Of a stretch of DNA of 64,000 nucleotides, positions 1 to 19,466 are shown in pieces. The notes beneath the pieces were generated by a model, which saw only the letters and a program-made list of their open reading frames with translations, searched no databases and was not told where the DNA came from. The position numbers were made by a program, and so were the translations under genes. Source of the DNA: Paramecium sonneborni (Eukaryota > Ciliophora > Oligohymenophorea > Peniculida > Parameciidae). The stretch's first letter is position 1. The number at the start of each line of letters is the position of its first letter. The stretch lies in assembly GCA_905182985.1 (NCBI GenBank), contig CAJJDN010000167.1, positions 172,561 to 236,560 of the forward strand, written 5' to 3'.

Positions 1-3000
1 AGATTCTAAACAATTACATTAACTTAAGTATTAAGAAATGAAAATAAGTTAGAGTTTATTAAATTACAATTTTATAATGTAAGTGTATCAATAGTAACAT
101 TAATTAACACTTTTTATGATTCTAAATGTAAAAAATTACAGTTTAAAAATTGTACATCCTAAAAAAGTAAATTGTTAAAATAAATATTTCCATAATTAGA
201 AGTATGAAAAGTTGAAAATATACTATTTATAAAACCATTTCTAATAAGGAGATTAGTAAAATTAAAACTTACTTAAGATTGTTCATTTTCAAACATTAAA
301 GATGTATTTTTAGAAAAGATTAGTTCAAAATTTAAAAATTCTACCTCATCAAAATTCTTAAACAAATTGTTTTCTGAAACTTAAAAAACATATTTACTAG
401 GTTAGGTAATTCTTAAATTAATTTTAATTAAAGAAAATATTGATGATTTTAAAAAAGTTGAAAGAAATAGAACATAATCTTATTTTTAATCAAATGGATA
501 ATCTTCATACAATGATACAAATTAATAATCTTCTTATAAATCCAATTAAATAATAAGTAAAGATAGTCCAATTTCATTACAATATTAAATGTTGATCTTA
601 TTATCTATATTTTCAATAGGATTAGTATTGAAAAAGTCAAGAAGAAATAATAGAGCATTATTACATTTTTGATTGTAACACAATCTAGCAATTTGTGAAT
701 ACTAATCAAGAACAATATTAGGATTTTAAATTGGTTTTAGACATTTTTTTGAATACTTTGAAGTGCTATCTTTATAATTCTAAAAATATATATTTTTATT
801 ACTTTTAATTCATTATCTGAACGATTTTAACAAACTTCGCAAAATTAAGGACATTATAAACAAGAACCTGATTCTTATGATCTAATAAAAGTCTTATATT
901 AGTTTAATGGACATTTTAAACATTAAAAACTGCTTTCAATGTTAGAATATGAACAGGATTAACATTCTGAACTACAATATTTATTACATCTGAAATTAGA
1001 GTTTAGTTTATAACCATCTTAACATTCAATTATTTAATTTGAAGTTCTATAATTTCCCTAGGCTCTTAAATAAAAATATTAATTTGGCAGGAATTAAATC
1101 ATAAAACTTTGTAGTCTTTGCATAAATCCATCATAATACAGAAAATCACCTTATATTACAATTTTAGCATTTTCTATATTGTTTGGTTTACATTATCCTG
1201 ATATAATTTAAGTAGTATATCCAATTTAACAAATTATACATTTTATTATAGATTCAGGAGTCATTATACATTGTAAACAATTAGATAAATATTTTTGACA
1301 ATTAGAAATTTCTGGAGAAACATTAAAATCTTCATTAGAAGATAAAGTACATACTTCTTAATTATCTTAATTAATAAATGATCTTGCACAATTTTTAATC
1401 TATGGCTATTAATATATACATTTTCCAGTAATAAAATTAAATATGAAATTATTTTTACATAATGCACATCCAACTTTAAAGTTTTCATTAATTAGAAAAG
1501 TTTCAAAATCTAAATATAAGGTAGATTTTGATAAATCGTTACTTAAATATTCAAAACAATAAATACAATTTTCAATTTAACATAATTAACATTATTTCAT
1601 TGAATTTTTATATAAAGGTTATATACATCTAAGATCTTCTTTTTCTTTAGATAAAAGATCACCTACTGTGCATTTTCCATTTTTTACTTAAATATTAGAT
1701 TAACATTTTGTACACATGAAACCATTTATTGAGATAATACAAATTTTACATAAATATATTCCACAATCATAGCATATCTAATTATCAAAGTTAATTGCTG
1801 TTTCTAAATCAAATTTATTTTATAAACAAAATTCTTTAAATTAAATTGAAGTAATAAAATAATCTCTTATAATATTTTCTGGATTAGAAATAGAATCTTA
1901 TTCACATTCTTCACAAAACTTCAAATCTATTCCATCAAATAGATATTTAGATTCTATCATATCTTATATTTTCTAATGTATGTTGCCATTAGAATCTAAA
2001 TATATATTATTTATGCAAATAGGATTTTAACCCCAATCTTTAGGATTTTAAAGACATTCTAAGCAGGTTAAATAATTGTCTCTTTTAATTGAAGGACTAA
2101 TAATTATATACTTAAATTATAATACCATTAAATACAATCTTCACCTAATTCAAAATATCCATATTAACATTAATTTTAATCTTTTTATATATATTCTTCT
2201 ACCTATTCAAAATTGTAATCTTCATATGATTTACAATTTTCATCTTCTACAAGATCATAAGGACAGATACATGACTTTTAATCAGGTAAATATATTCTTC
2301 TAGATTCTACCGAACAAGATAAACAATCATTATCATTAGGTCCATCACATTCTAAACAATTAGAATGACAATTTGATTGATAATATTCAGATTCACAATT
2401 CAAAAATATTAGATTTTAAACTTTTATATTTAAATAATTTTCAGGCGATTATTAATTATTACCATAAGTTAATTTATATTGAACCCTATGAAATTAGATT
2501 ACATCAAATTATACACTATATTCATAAATATTATGTCCTTCCCAAAATTTAATATTTATTGTAATTTTATTCTATTATTACTTAACTGAGAATTTATGCC
2601 ATAAATACAAGTTATTTGTAATATCTAATGACTTTTTAATAATAAATGGGTTATTTTAAAGATCTAAACCTAAAAATGGTATTGTATAACTATAAGTTGT
2701 AATTATAATTTAATTATTTGATGGTGAGATCTTATAATAAAAAATAAAAGGACTGTAATTGGGATTAGATAATCTAGAATTTTCAAAATTTGGACCTAAT
2801 TTAAAAAATTCATAAATAAATTCATTTGATACATTAACAATTTTTAATATTTTAAGCCAACCTGATAATGTAAAAGAATCCCAGTTAATGTTCTCTGAAG
2901 AATAAAAGTATTAATCAAGCCAACTTAATTCTTAATCACTAATCTGAATTTCAGTATTAATTTAACATAAATAATCATATGTAAATATTTCTTTTGCTAA

Positions 3001-3669
3001 AACCTCCAAATCAGTTCCTGGGGTTGTAGCTGTAATTTCAAAAAAATCAATATATATAGTTCCAGGAAAATATGAAAACAATCTGCCTTATTCTAAAGTA
3101 TTAATTTTAGACTTATTTACAACAAATCCACCTCCAACAGTTAATATTATGTCTTAATTTTGATATATGTATGAAATAGATATAATCTTTGAGAACAATA
3201 CTTATTTCTCTGAAAATATTATTATTTCGCATCTATTTAAACTTGGCCATTAAGCTATTCCAAAATAATACCATTAATCTTCTAATTGAAATATATCAAT
3301 TGGAACTTCAAATTTAAACTATTCGCCAAAATCATTTGAGAATTCAATAAATTTGTTAATTGACATCTTTTCTTAATCTATACAAACATAGTAAATTAAA
3401 ATAAGAGATTTTGTAGTTTATTCAACAGCATGATGAAATTAGTAACAATTACTGTCAAAAATTCCTATTAATCCTACCTAGGAAATAATACTAAGAGGAT
3501 TATATTTGGACCAAATCCCATATTAAAAACAAATTTGATAGGGATAATTGAAATTCTATTGTTTCAGATGATATCTATAGATTTAATATAGAGGATCCAT
3601 TGATTCAATGTAAGAATTACTTACATGAAGTAATAGACTAGCAAAGTAAATTATTATTTATAGATTCAT
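1..3669 (-). CDS. Cysteine-rich (furin/GFR-like) secreted or membrane protein, 3' end outside window
   Basis: About 1,200 codons are visible; the C-terminus lies beyond base 1. The chosen start at 3669 gives an N-terminal hydrophobic signal peptide (MNLQIIIYFASLLLHV). Upstream in-frame ATGs exist (3711), so the start is not certain. Residues about 200-400 look like a concanavalin/LamG-type beta domain (SGWLKI segment). Residues about 420-975 are a cysteine-rich region with many CxxC pairs (CHSNCLECDG, CLSC, YCSSECQSCS), typical of growth-factor-receptor/furin-like repeats that are abundant in ciliates. Two introns are clear: 29 nt near 2070-2098 and 23 nt near 778-800; both restore the frame exactly. 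Family knowledge suggests a surface or secretory-pathway protein; ligand and role are unknown. It is divergent from the coiled-coil gene at 3924. Confidence 0.8.
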
Positions 3670-3923
3670 GTTTTAGATAATAATATCAATAAAATTGAAT
3701 TTAGATTTCATGCTTTTAAATGAAAATAATTCATAACAATTCAAAATATTAATATTATAAATTAAATTAAAGCAAATAAAATAGTTAGCGAAAGTGATTT
3801 AAAAAATATAATATATCAGTAATACAATATTCATATAAAATATAAATTGTGTAAATATATTTATTGAATGAAGTTTTAAAAAATAATGATTAAAAAAAAG
3901 TAATAAAAATTATAAATAATCAA

Positions 3924-4984
3924 ATGAATTAAGGTTCAGAATAATAATAAGAAACTGGAAAGGATTAAGAGATCAATTAACTTAAGATTGAATTATAAGA
4001 ATGTAAAGAAAGAGAAAAAAGATTTAGAGATCTTGCATAACATTTAACTTAATTAGAGGGAAGGTATTAATAATAATTTGATTATAGATATAATGATTTA
4101 AAGGATTAGAAATGTTTAAGTGAATAATAGTTAAAAACATAGATTGAATAATATTAAAAAATGGTGAAGTTATAATAGAAGGAGATAGAAAATTTGAAAA
4201 CTTAAGTTTAAGAATTGGAGGATGAACTTAATGAGAATGAAGAATAAGAAAAGTAGACAAAATAGATAGTTGGTGATGAAAGTGTTGTTATAAACAAATT
4301 GAATAGTGAGAAAACATTATTAGGAGAAGAAGTGAAAGGATTAAAAGAAACAATAAAATAGTATTAAATAATATGATTGAGTTTAGAATTAAATAAGAGT
4401 ATGACAATATATCAAAAGATTATTTTTCATTGAGCAAGTAAACTGATACAACAAAAGGTTAATTTGCATAAGTATTTAATATATTTAATATATTTAAGAT
4501 TAAGGAAGAATTGATTTAAAAAAATAAAGAATTAAAACATACAAGAAAATAATATTAAGAAGCTTTGAATTATATCAGTTAATAATAACCTAATGGATAA
4601 TTCCATAATCATTCAGCAATTAATGAATTATCATAGACAAATTAATAATTAATTACTTAAAATTAATAATTAAATAGAACAATATCAAAATTAAAAGGAG
4701 ATTTAGATGATGTAAAGAAAGCTCATTAAGAAGCATTAATTGAAGCTGATATGTTAAGTAGAAATTTAGAATAATAATAATTGTTGTGTGAATCTACAAA
4801 AAATCAAAGAGAAGATGTAACAATTAATAAATATTATTATTAGATTTCATAAGAATTAGAGAGAGTTATTAGAATTGAAGAGTAATAATTTTAATAAAGA
4901 ATTACATTGTTAAGATCTCTAAAAGATGAACTTACAGATACAAAATAGAGAAGTTTATTAAATTTGAGAAGATATAATTATTGA
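3924..4984 (+). CDS. Coiled-coil protein, about 344 aa, Gln/Glu/Lys rich
   Basis: The frame opens at ATG 3924 and closes at TGA 4984, with one 26-nt intron (GTATTAAATA...GTTTAG, near 4362-4387). A second GT...AG stretch of 27 nt near 4469-4495 is in frame and could be either intron or exon. The protein is almost entirely charged and helical (KELQECKEREKRFRDL, then long runs of E, K and Q), which predicts a long coiled coil. I see no signal peptide, membrane segment or enzymatic motif. It heads a run of plus-strand coiled-coil genes up to 8580, so a cytoskeletal or basal-body role is plausible, but that is inference only. Confidence 0.75.
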
Positions 4985-5120
4985 TATTAATTTTTATAAA
5001 ATAATGTAAAAATCAAAACAATAATTTTATTAAATCATCATCAATCGATTGATTAGATAGATATAAAGTTAAATATATAAAATTGTGATTTTGATTATTT
5101 AAATAAACTAAAAAGAAATT

Positions 5121-6130
5121 ATGAGTTTATTTATATATTCAGAATAAAAAGATTTAATTTTAGAACCTTTTATCAATTATTCATATTATTAAAAACCATT
5201 TGATAATTGCTACCATTATTGAAGAGTGTTATTTATTCAAAGTATTCTAAAGAAGAATATTAATAATAAATTGAATATTATAAAAGATACTTGTATATGA
5301 TTGAGAAAGCTAAGAGAATCAAAGAACTGATATTTTATCACAAAAAGAAAACCAGATGGTGCTTTTGAGAAATATTTTAGATTTGTTTTATGATTGTTTA
5401 AATTAAGTAGATTCTTAAATAAATTCATTAAAATTATATTTTCAAATTGCAAAACAAAGAAGATAATTACAGTCAAGATTTTAGTATAGATTAAATTATC
5501 AGAGATAATCATAATTGTACATATATTTATTAATATGATAATTAATATTTTATAATGTAAACATAGCCTAAATAAGGATCTATTTATCATTGTTTATCTC
5601 CATAGAATATTAAGAGAGCAGTGAATAAGATTCAATGTCGAGAACAATAGAGTAATCCTTGTGTAAGATTAAACAATTAAGACAATCGACTTAAATAATT
5701 CTAAAATCTTCTAAATTCATATATGTAGAGTAAATCACCATCAATTACAAAAACTATTTAAAGTCGAAAGAGTTTAAATGAACCTAGTATCAATAATATT
5801 GCAAGAATATCTGTTACTCCTTAAAAGAATGAGATTTCAATTACACGCAAATAAAATACAGAACATAAAGAATTCTTACTATGTTAATCTATTTCAAGTC
5901 AAACATCTGATTATGGTCCTTCCAATCAATTCAAAGTTTAATTATAGTAAATATAACAAAAAGTGCGTGAACGGTTTAAACGATATGAAGAAGAAAAGAA
6001 ACTATTTCATGAAGAGAAGAAACTGTTTCTTGAAGAAAAGAAACAATTAATCTCAAGAATTCAATAATTAGAATAGTAAGTTTAAGAATTTACCAAAAAA
6101 AAAGAAGCATTAGATCAATCATTTGGTTGA
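5121..6130 (+). CDS. Coiled-coil protein gene with two apparent compensating frameshifts
   Basis: The first segment, from ATG 5121 (MSLFIYSEQKDLILEPF), hits TGA at 5220. The coding-looking reading resumes one frame away (KSVIYSKYSKEEYQQQ...). Near 5345, in an A-rich run, it returns to the first frame (KPDGAFEKYFRF). A 23-nt intron (GTTTTATGAT...AATTAAG) then leads into a long open exon ending at TGA 6128-6130. No GT...AG intron explains either shift, but together they cancel and the total minus the intron is divisible by three. The C-terminus is a coiled coil (RERFKRYEEEKKLFHEEKK). The two shifts may be indel errors or real decay. Most of the gene (5282 onward) recurs exactly at 6434-7282. 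Confidence 0.55.
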
Positions 6131-6432
6131 TATGCTACTAACAATTTTGTTTATATATAAATATATATATAATTTAACAGTTATGAATACATAAACTATA
6201 TCAACAAGATAACCATTATCTTAAATTGATTTTAATAAGGATTTGGACAATTGTGGTACAACTCCTAAACACAAATAATTCAAAACTGCTATTACTCTTA
6301 ATAGTGATTATAAAAATAATCAAAATTACAATGTTCAATTTAAGGTCAAATAGTAAAATCAAACTCAAGATTAGACTAATATTAATAATGCTAGTAGACT
6401 TAATGAAAACAATACTATTTTTATGTCACCTG
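5282..6432 (+). repeat. Direct duplication copy 1 (1,151 bp), probable contig-overlap artefact
   Basis: This block appears identical, as far as I compared it, to 6434-7584 (constant offset 1,152). The copies are separated by exactly one N at 6433. Copy 1 breaks off inside the gene that begins at 6183; only copy 2 continues into unique sequence. That is the pattern expected when two contigs with an unmerged overlap are scaffolded with a one-base gap. Confidence 0.9.
6183..6432 (+). pseudogene. Truncated copy of the 5' end of the 7335-8580 gene
   Basis: The ATG at 6183 corresponds exactly to the ATG at 7335. The copy runs to the N at 6433 and then jumps into unrelated frame. It exists only because of the 1,151-bp duplication and is probably not a real second gene. 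Confidence 0.85.
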
Positions 6433-6433
6433 N
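6433..6433. other. Single-base assembly gap (N)
   Basis: One ambiguous base sits exactly between two identical 1,151-bp blocks. Confidence 0.99.
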
Positions 6434-7282
6434 AAAAGATACTTGTATATGATTGAGAAAGCTAAGAGAATCAAAGAACTGATATTTTATCACAAAAAGA
6501 AAACCAGATGGTGCTTTTGAGAAATATTTTAGATTTGTTTTATGATTGTTTAAATTAAGTAGATTCTTAAATAAATTCATTAAAATTATATTTTCAAATT
6601 GCAAAACAAAGAAGATAATTACAGTCAAGATTTTAGTATAGATTAAATTATCAGAGATAATCATAATTGTACATATATTTATTAATATGATAATTAATAT
6701 TTTATAATGTAAACATAGCCTAAATAAGGATCTATTTATCATTGTTTATCTCCATAGAATATTAAGAGAGCAGTGAATAAGATTCAATGTCGAGAACAAT
6801 AGAGTAATCCTTGTGTAAGATTAAACAATTAAGACAATCGACTTAAATAATTCTAAAATCTTCTAAATTCATATATGTAGAGTAAATCACCATCAATTAC
6901 AAAAACTATTTAAAGTCGAAAGAGTTTAAATGAACCTAGTATCAATAATATTGCAAGAATATCTGTTACTCCTTAAAAGAATGAGATTTCAATTACACGC
7001 AAATAAAATACAGAACATAAAGAATTCTTACTATGTTAATCTATTTCAAGTCAAACATCTGATTATGGTCCTTCCAATCAATTCAAAGTTTAATTATAGT
7101 AAATATAACAAAAAGTGCGTGAACGGTTTAAACGATATGAAGAAGAAAAGAAACTATTTCATGAAGAGAAGAAACTGTTTCTTGAAGAAAAGAAACAATT
7201 AATCTCAAGAATTCAATAATTAGAATAGTAAGTTTAAGAATTTACCAAAAAAAAAGAAGCATTAGATCAATCATTTGGTTGA
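6434..7282 (+). pseudogene. 5'-truncated second copy of the 5121-6130 coiled-coil gene
   Basis: Sequence matches 5282-6130 and ends at the same TGA (7280-7282). It lacks the first about 160 bp of the gene, including its ATG at 5121. It carries the same apparent frame shift near the A-run (about 6497) as copy 1, as expected if both copies are the same genomic locus. Confidence 0.8.
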
Positions 7283-7584
7283 TATGCTACTAACAATTTT
7301 GTTTATATATAAATATATATATAATTTAACAGTTATGAATACATAAACTATATCAACAAGATAACCATTATCTTAAATTGATTTTAATAAGGATTTGGAC
7401 AATTGTGGTACAACTCCTAAACACAAATAATTCAAAACTGCTATTACTCTTAATAGTGATTATAAAAATAATCAAAATTACAATGTTCAATTTAAGGTCA
7501 AATAGTAAAATCAAACTCAAGATTAGACTAATATTAATAATGCTAGTAGACTTAATGAAAACAATACTATTTTTATGTCACCTG
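6434..7584 (+). repeat. Direct duplication copy 2 (1,151 bp)
   Basis: This block matches 5282-6432. Downstream of 7584 the sequence is unique and keeps the 7335 gene open, so this copy carries the natural junction on the right, while copy 1 carries the natural junction on the left. Confidence 0.9.
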
Positions 7585-8580
7585 CTCCATTACGTAGAAA
7601 TACTTAATTTCAAATATAATAACAATAATAGCAATAAATAACTTCACCTTTATAAAAGAATTATAGTTAGAAGCACTTTCAACCTAATTCTCCAATCACT
7701 AAACCAAACATTTAATTTCGAGGAGTCTCTCAATAACCATTAAATTAAAATGTTTCTCATACTACAACTTTAAAATTAGAATCCGATGTATAAATTCTAA
7801 AGAATTAGAATCATGCATTATAATAATAAATATTTTAATTAGAATCTAATATATAAAGAGGGAATAGCACTTAATTTATTAAAGAATTAGATAACAAAAT
7901 CTTAATGCTTTCAAAATTAAATGAAAAATTAAATTAAGATAATCAATAACTATTAAAAATAAGTAATATTGAATAACTTAGAATGGAGAGAGATCAATAA
8001 TCTAAAAAGTTATAGGAATTAGAGATTCAATATGATAAATTATTATAACAATTTGAATAATTTGATTGTGAGAAATTGAAAGAATTAGAAGAAACAAATT
8101 AAGAAAATAAATTAGAAAGTTTAGTGATGGATCTAGAAGAAAAGATAACTGGATTGATAATAGAGAATGAAAAATTAAATTAACAGATTTAAGAAGATGC
8201 AAAGATAGACTAAAATTTAGAATAATTATAGTTAGAAATATAATAATAGTAGATTGCTTATTAGAAATTAAAACATGAAGAAGTTCAATATCGATTCAAA
8301 TACGATACAACAAATTACAATAAGAAAGTAAGTAGGAGAGATAAAGGAAGTGATAATAAAGAAAAAGTGTTGGAGAATGTATTTATATATAAATAATAAA
8401 ATAATAGATTAAGGTCTTAGAAGAGGAGAATTTAAAATTAAAAGGATTAATTAGAGAAGTGGATTATGACGAAGAGATTAAAGATTTGGAGGATAGGGTA
8501 TATTATTAATTAATTAATATTAGATTCGTGTGATAGCATAAGATAATCGAAAATTAGAAATGTAATTGTTACAATAATGA
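7335..8580 (+). CDS. Coiled-coil protein, 396 aa
   Basis: ATG 7335 to TGA 8578-8580, with a 29-nt intron (near 8370-8398) and a 26-nt intron (near 8498-8523); spliced length is a multiple of three. The first about 170 residues are Asn/Ser/Thr/Gln-rich and probably disordered (MNTQTISTRQPLSQIDFNK). The rest is a long charged helix with heptad-like Leu/Ile spacing (ELDNKILMLSKLNEKL; LEIQYDKLLQQFEQFD), predicting a coiled coil. No catalytic motif is seen. It follows two other coiled-coil genes in the same orientation; a structural or cytoskeletal role is inference. Confidence 0.8.
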
Positions 8581-8652
8581 TATATATAATGTATCGACTT
8601 ATTTCAAAAATTAATTGAGAGACTCTTGATTTTATATGAATTATTTAATAAA

Positions 8653-10268
8653 ATGAAGAGTTGTGATTTATGTTAAATGGGTTCAAGAAGAAAGATGAAA
8701 GTCTACTTATAGGAGAAATACTTTGAAGCATTTAATTTCTACTTTGCAAAACCAATAAATGAAATTATAGCTTAGATACCTCACGCCCCGCATGTAATAT
8801 ATTATAAGGATTATGTAATGTTAGATGAACGGATGGAATATATGAAAAGGTATATGGTGTTGGTAATGTTATATTACAAGATTCTACAGCTAAGACGAAG
8901 TTAAGCCACGTATAGACATACTTACAGAGTTCTACATTTAGAATTATAAGCATATGCATCCAAATTTGAGTGCTACAGATGCTCATAAAATTATGAATAA
9001 GAGAAACAATCGATATGATAAATTGTTTTATTAGAAAGATTATGAATAGACTCAATAACAAGTTATTAGTCGACAGGTGTTAAATTCAAAATTGACAGAT
9101 AATATTAGTTTCGAAACTCAAGAACATGATATATATGAAGAAGGAACCCAAGAACCAATTAAACAAGGTTTTGATTTAAAGGGATTATAAATCATCAGAA
9201 ATCTTTAACAATTGAATCAATCTGAACAATCTGATATTAGTCTAAAAGATTGCATTATATAAGTGAATCAAATATATTCAAAACATAAGAAATAATCAAC
9301 ATATTCTAAAAGTATTAAACGAAAATAAGCAGAAAGCAATAAGAAAGGTATAATGAGATCTTTTATAATTATAGGAAATAATTCTAAAAGTGAATCTAAA
9401 ATATCTTCCAATATAAAATAATAAATAAAAGAAGAACCTTTAGAATTAGGAAATGCTATTGAATAATTCAATGACATTGATGCTAAACCTAAACTAACAA
9501 GAATGTAGAGTGATTCATAAACGATATAGAGAATGCTAAAAGAGTATCAAAAAATGAAATAATTGAGAAATGCAGTTTCATCCGATTTGCTTCCCATGAG
9601 TACTTCTGTTTAAGGATTTTAAGGTTAATAAAAAAGTATTAGATAAGATCATAATAATAATAATGGAAGTATGCATAGTAGTACCTCAACTAAACAAGAA
9701 GCTCTAAAAAAAGTTTATTAACCTTTGCCCAAAAAAATTACATATAATTAAATTGATAAAATAGCCAAAGGAGGTTGTTTAACTGATAGAACTTTCAAAA
9801 AACCTCCTCCAATCTCTGAAGATCTTATGCTTAAGATTCATGATTAAATCAAAGGATTAAATACTGTTGAAAGTAAATAAAAAGTTGAATTTAAATATAT
9901 GATACCATCATAGTATAATTCATAATAAAATCAAAAATTATTAAGTACCAAAGCTAAATCATCCAATTCTAAAAAAATTATTAGTGAATTAGGTACTAAA
10001 TCATAACATATTAATAAATAAACCACATAAAAAACAGATGAAATTGTTAAAAAATATATTCAATTTGCTTAATAAACGATGAAGAAAAAATTTGATTTTA
10101 AATTAAATTTACAAGGAATGAATGAAGATCCTTAAGAAGAAGAAGTTTGTAATATATTTATGATTAAACTTTTAAGCCAGCAAACGTAATAATTTCTTTA
10201 CAGAAAGACATAGCCAAGTCTAAGATAGAGAACAATTTAATTCTCATAGAAAAATCTTATAAAAATGA
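8653..10268 (+). CDS. Unrecognised protein, 518 aa, conserved-looking N-terminus and low-complexity tail
   Basis: ATG 8653 to TGA 10266-10268 with two introns: 31 nt (8850-8880) and 28 nt (near 10149-10176). Residues 1-135 look globular and well constrained (FAKPINEIIAQIPHAPHVIY; KHMHPNLSATDAHKIMNKR). The remainder is rich in Lys, Ser, Asn and Gln with short Pro patches and is probably disordered. There is no signal peptide or membrane segment. I do not recognise the family. Its neighbours are coiled-coil genes upstream and a GyrI-like gene 132 bp downstream. Confidence 0.75.
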
Positions 10269-10400
10269 GAATTATTTATTAACATATTTAAATTATAAAA
10301 TTAAATTAAGTCATTTTTATATCAGAATTTAATCTCCTTACGTATTTTATAAAATTGAAATCATAAATAATTTAATTTACGAGCACAATTAATTTTAATA

Positions 10401-10916
10401 ATGAATCCAATTCCTTAAAAAGAACTAGTTCATATACCTAAATTTACAGTAATAGGTCTAAGAAGAAGAATTCACTTAGCAAAAGAATAAGATTAATAAA
10501 ATAACACATTTAGTTAGACTTATAAAGAATTCTTTTCAAAAAAACTAAATGAATAAATTTAAAATAGAGCCTATCCAGGAAGAACATATTGTCTTTACTA
10601 TGATTTCAAAGATTTTGAGGATAGATCTTAATTGAACTATTATATTTTAGTAGGTGAAGTAGTAACAGAAGTAGGAGTTGTTCCAGAGGGTATGGAAGTA
10701 TATGATGTGGAAGAGTCAGATTATGCAAAATTCTAAGGAGGACCTGGACCAATACCTGATATTATAAAATAAACTTGGAGTTCATTACATAAAATTAAAC
10801 CAGAAGAATGGGGAGGTAAAAGAACCTATAAGACTGAATTTGAAGTTTATAGAGAAGGATAAGAGGATATTCAAAATATGACATTTTAATTATATATTGG
10901 TTTGGTGATTGAATGA
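10401..10916 (+). CDS. GyrI-like / AraC effector-binding domain protein, 171 aa
   Basis: Intronless, ATG 10401 to TGA 10914-10916. The whole protein resembles a stand-alone GyrI-like (AraC-type effector-binding) domain. It has an N-terminal strand (IPKFTVIGLRRRI), the central acidic strand set (YYILVGEVVTEVGVVPEGME), an aromatic/Gly turn (YAKFQGGPGPIPDII), a Trp-containing helix (KQTWSSLHKI) and the closing RTYKTEFEVYREG strand. In bacteria such domains bind small effectors; in animals the fold occurs in TEX264 and related to SOUL/HEBP proteins. There is no DNA-binding domain here, so regulation of transcription is not implied. Ligand unknown. Confidence 0.75.
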
Positions 10917-10948
10917 TTAATATTGAATAATCAATTATATATATTATT

Positions 10949-18000
<7,052 letters not shown>

Positions 18001-18035
18001 ATTATATAATTAGATATATTTAATATTTCATTTTT

Positions 18036-19294
18036 ATGAAAAACGTGAACAAATTTGTAATATTGTCATTTCTTCTAGTGATAAACTATGCATTGGAAGA
18101 TATGGATATGAAACAATAAATTGATTAACTTGATCAAAACAGATTTGGTCACACCCTTCTTGATACAATTTATTTACAATTGCAAACTTAAGAACCAATT
18201 GAAAGATTGATGGGAACTTTACAATAAATTGAAGATAGATACTATTAAGATTAAAAGGAGGAGGATGTTTCACATAGGGAATATTAAGACTCTTGTACTG
18301 TGGTATTAATTATAAGTATTCATAAAGGATTTATAAAATTTGGATTAAAATATCAAAATAAGCGATAATGAAAGGATTAAATTGGAAGCAAGATTAGAAG
18401 GTGAACTTTATCCAAAAAGAGAAATCTTATAAAAATTGATAGCTTAAAAATCAGCTGAGCTCAAAGAATTCAAAGGAGAGCTAAATGAATTAGATGAATA
18501 AAGAGAAGAAGAACATGAAGAGCATTAACATAAAATTCATGAACATGAAGATGTTATTGGAATATTGATGTAGGCTAGAACTCTTTTTTCAGAGAATCTT
18601 TAAACACATGACAATTCTTTTATTGAATTAAATAATAATGGAATTGAATTACTTTAGAAGCATTTTGGAGCATCTATTAAAAGAGCAAGTATTTATTATT
18701 ATAAAAACATTAGGTAAATTTACTTATAGAACCTCATGGGGTAAAATGTTTAAAGCTTTGGCTACCATAACTTCAAGAGTTCATTAATTATAAGATTCAG
18801 CTTAAGTAGAGAATGTTATCTTACTAATTGATTAATTGTTAGATCAAGTTCATGATTCTATGGATCTTGAGAAGTTCTCAGAAGAAAAAAGGATTTAAGC
18901 TTATGGAAAGACTAGAAATTTACTTGTTATTTCAATAAATACAACTGAAAGTACTTTAGCAAATGCGATATCTGATTTAGCATTGTAATTTATTATAATA
19001 TACATCTTTTAGAGTAAACGAAGTGATTGACTAGACTTTAGCCACTCTTGATAATGTAAATTAAAGATTAGAAATGCTTCAATAATCTAGAGATGATAGA
19101 TTCACTATTTGTGAATAAGAAGCTTAAGATTATTAAGATTCTAGATCATAAAGGTATATGATTAAATTCTTACTTTTAGAGAATCTGATAGAGATGTTGT
19201 TTCTTAGACAATTGGATTACTAAATAAATCATTAAGAACTTTAAAGGAGCAATTAGCATTAAGAATTTCAGCAGGAGAATAATTTGAATATTGA
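18036..19294 (+). CDS. Trichocyst matrix protein, 384 aa
   Basis: ATG 18036 to TGA 19292-19294, with four introns (25, 25, 28, 26 nt). A signal peptide is evident (MKNVNKFVILSFLLVINYAL). The body is acidic, helical and Gln/Glu-rich with the hallmarks of Paramecium trichocyst matrix proteins: HREYQDSCTVVDLQNLDQNI near residue 90, the EEEHEEHQHKIHEHEDVIGI stretch, RTSWGKMFKALATITSRV and the repeated SLRTLKEQLALRISAGE near the C-terminus. These proteins are cleaved from proforms and crystallise inside secretory trichocysts. The match is by recognisable family features, not to a named paralogue. Confidence 0.85.
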
Positions 19295-19466
19295 TTTATG
19301 TTTAAATTAATATTATCACTCTATCTCATAGTCTGATAATTCAGTCATTTATTCTCATCTATTTATCACTAAAGAAATATATAGCAAGACTTTTTATACT
19401 ATGAAACTTAAAACAAATATTTAGCAAAATAAATCAATTATTATTCCAAAAGATATACAACTTTTT

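Noticed and set aside
5237..6742. Minus-strand open stretches opposite the 5121 and duplicate genes (hydrophobic, Leu/Ile-rich)
   Set aside because: They are antisense shadows of the coiled-coil genes; they contain no splice logic and only look membrane-like because Lys/Asn codons read Leu/Ile in reverse.
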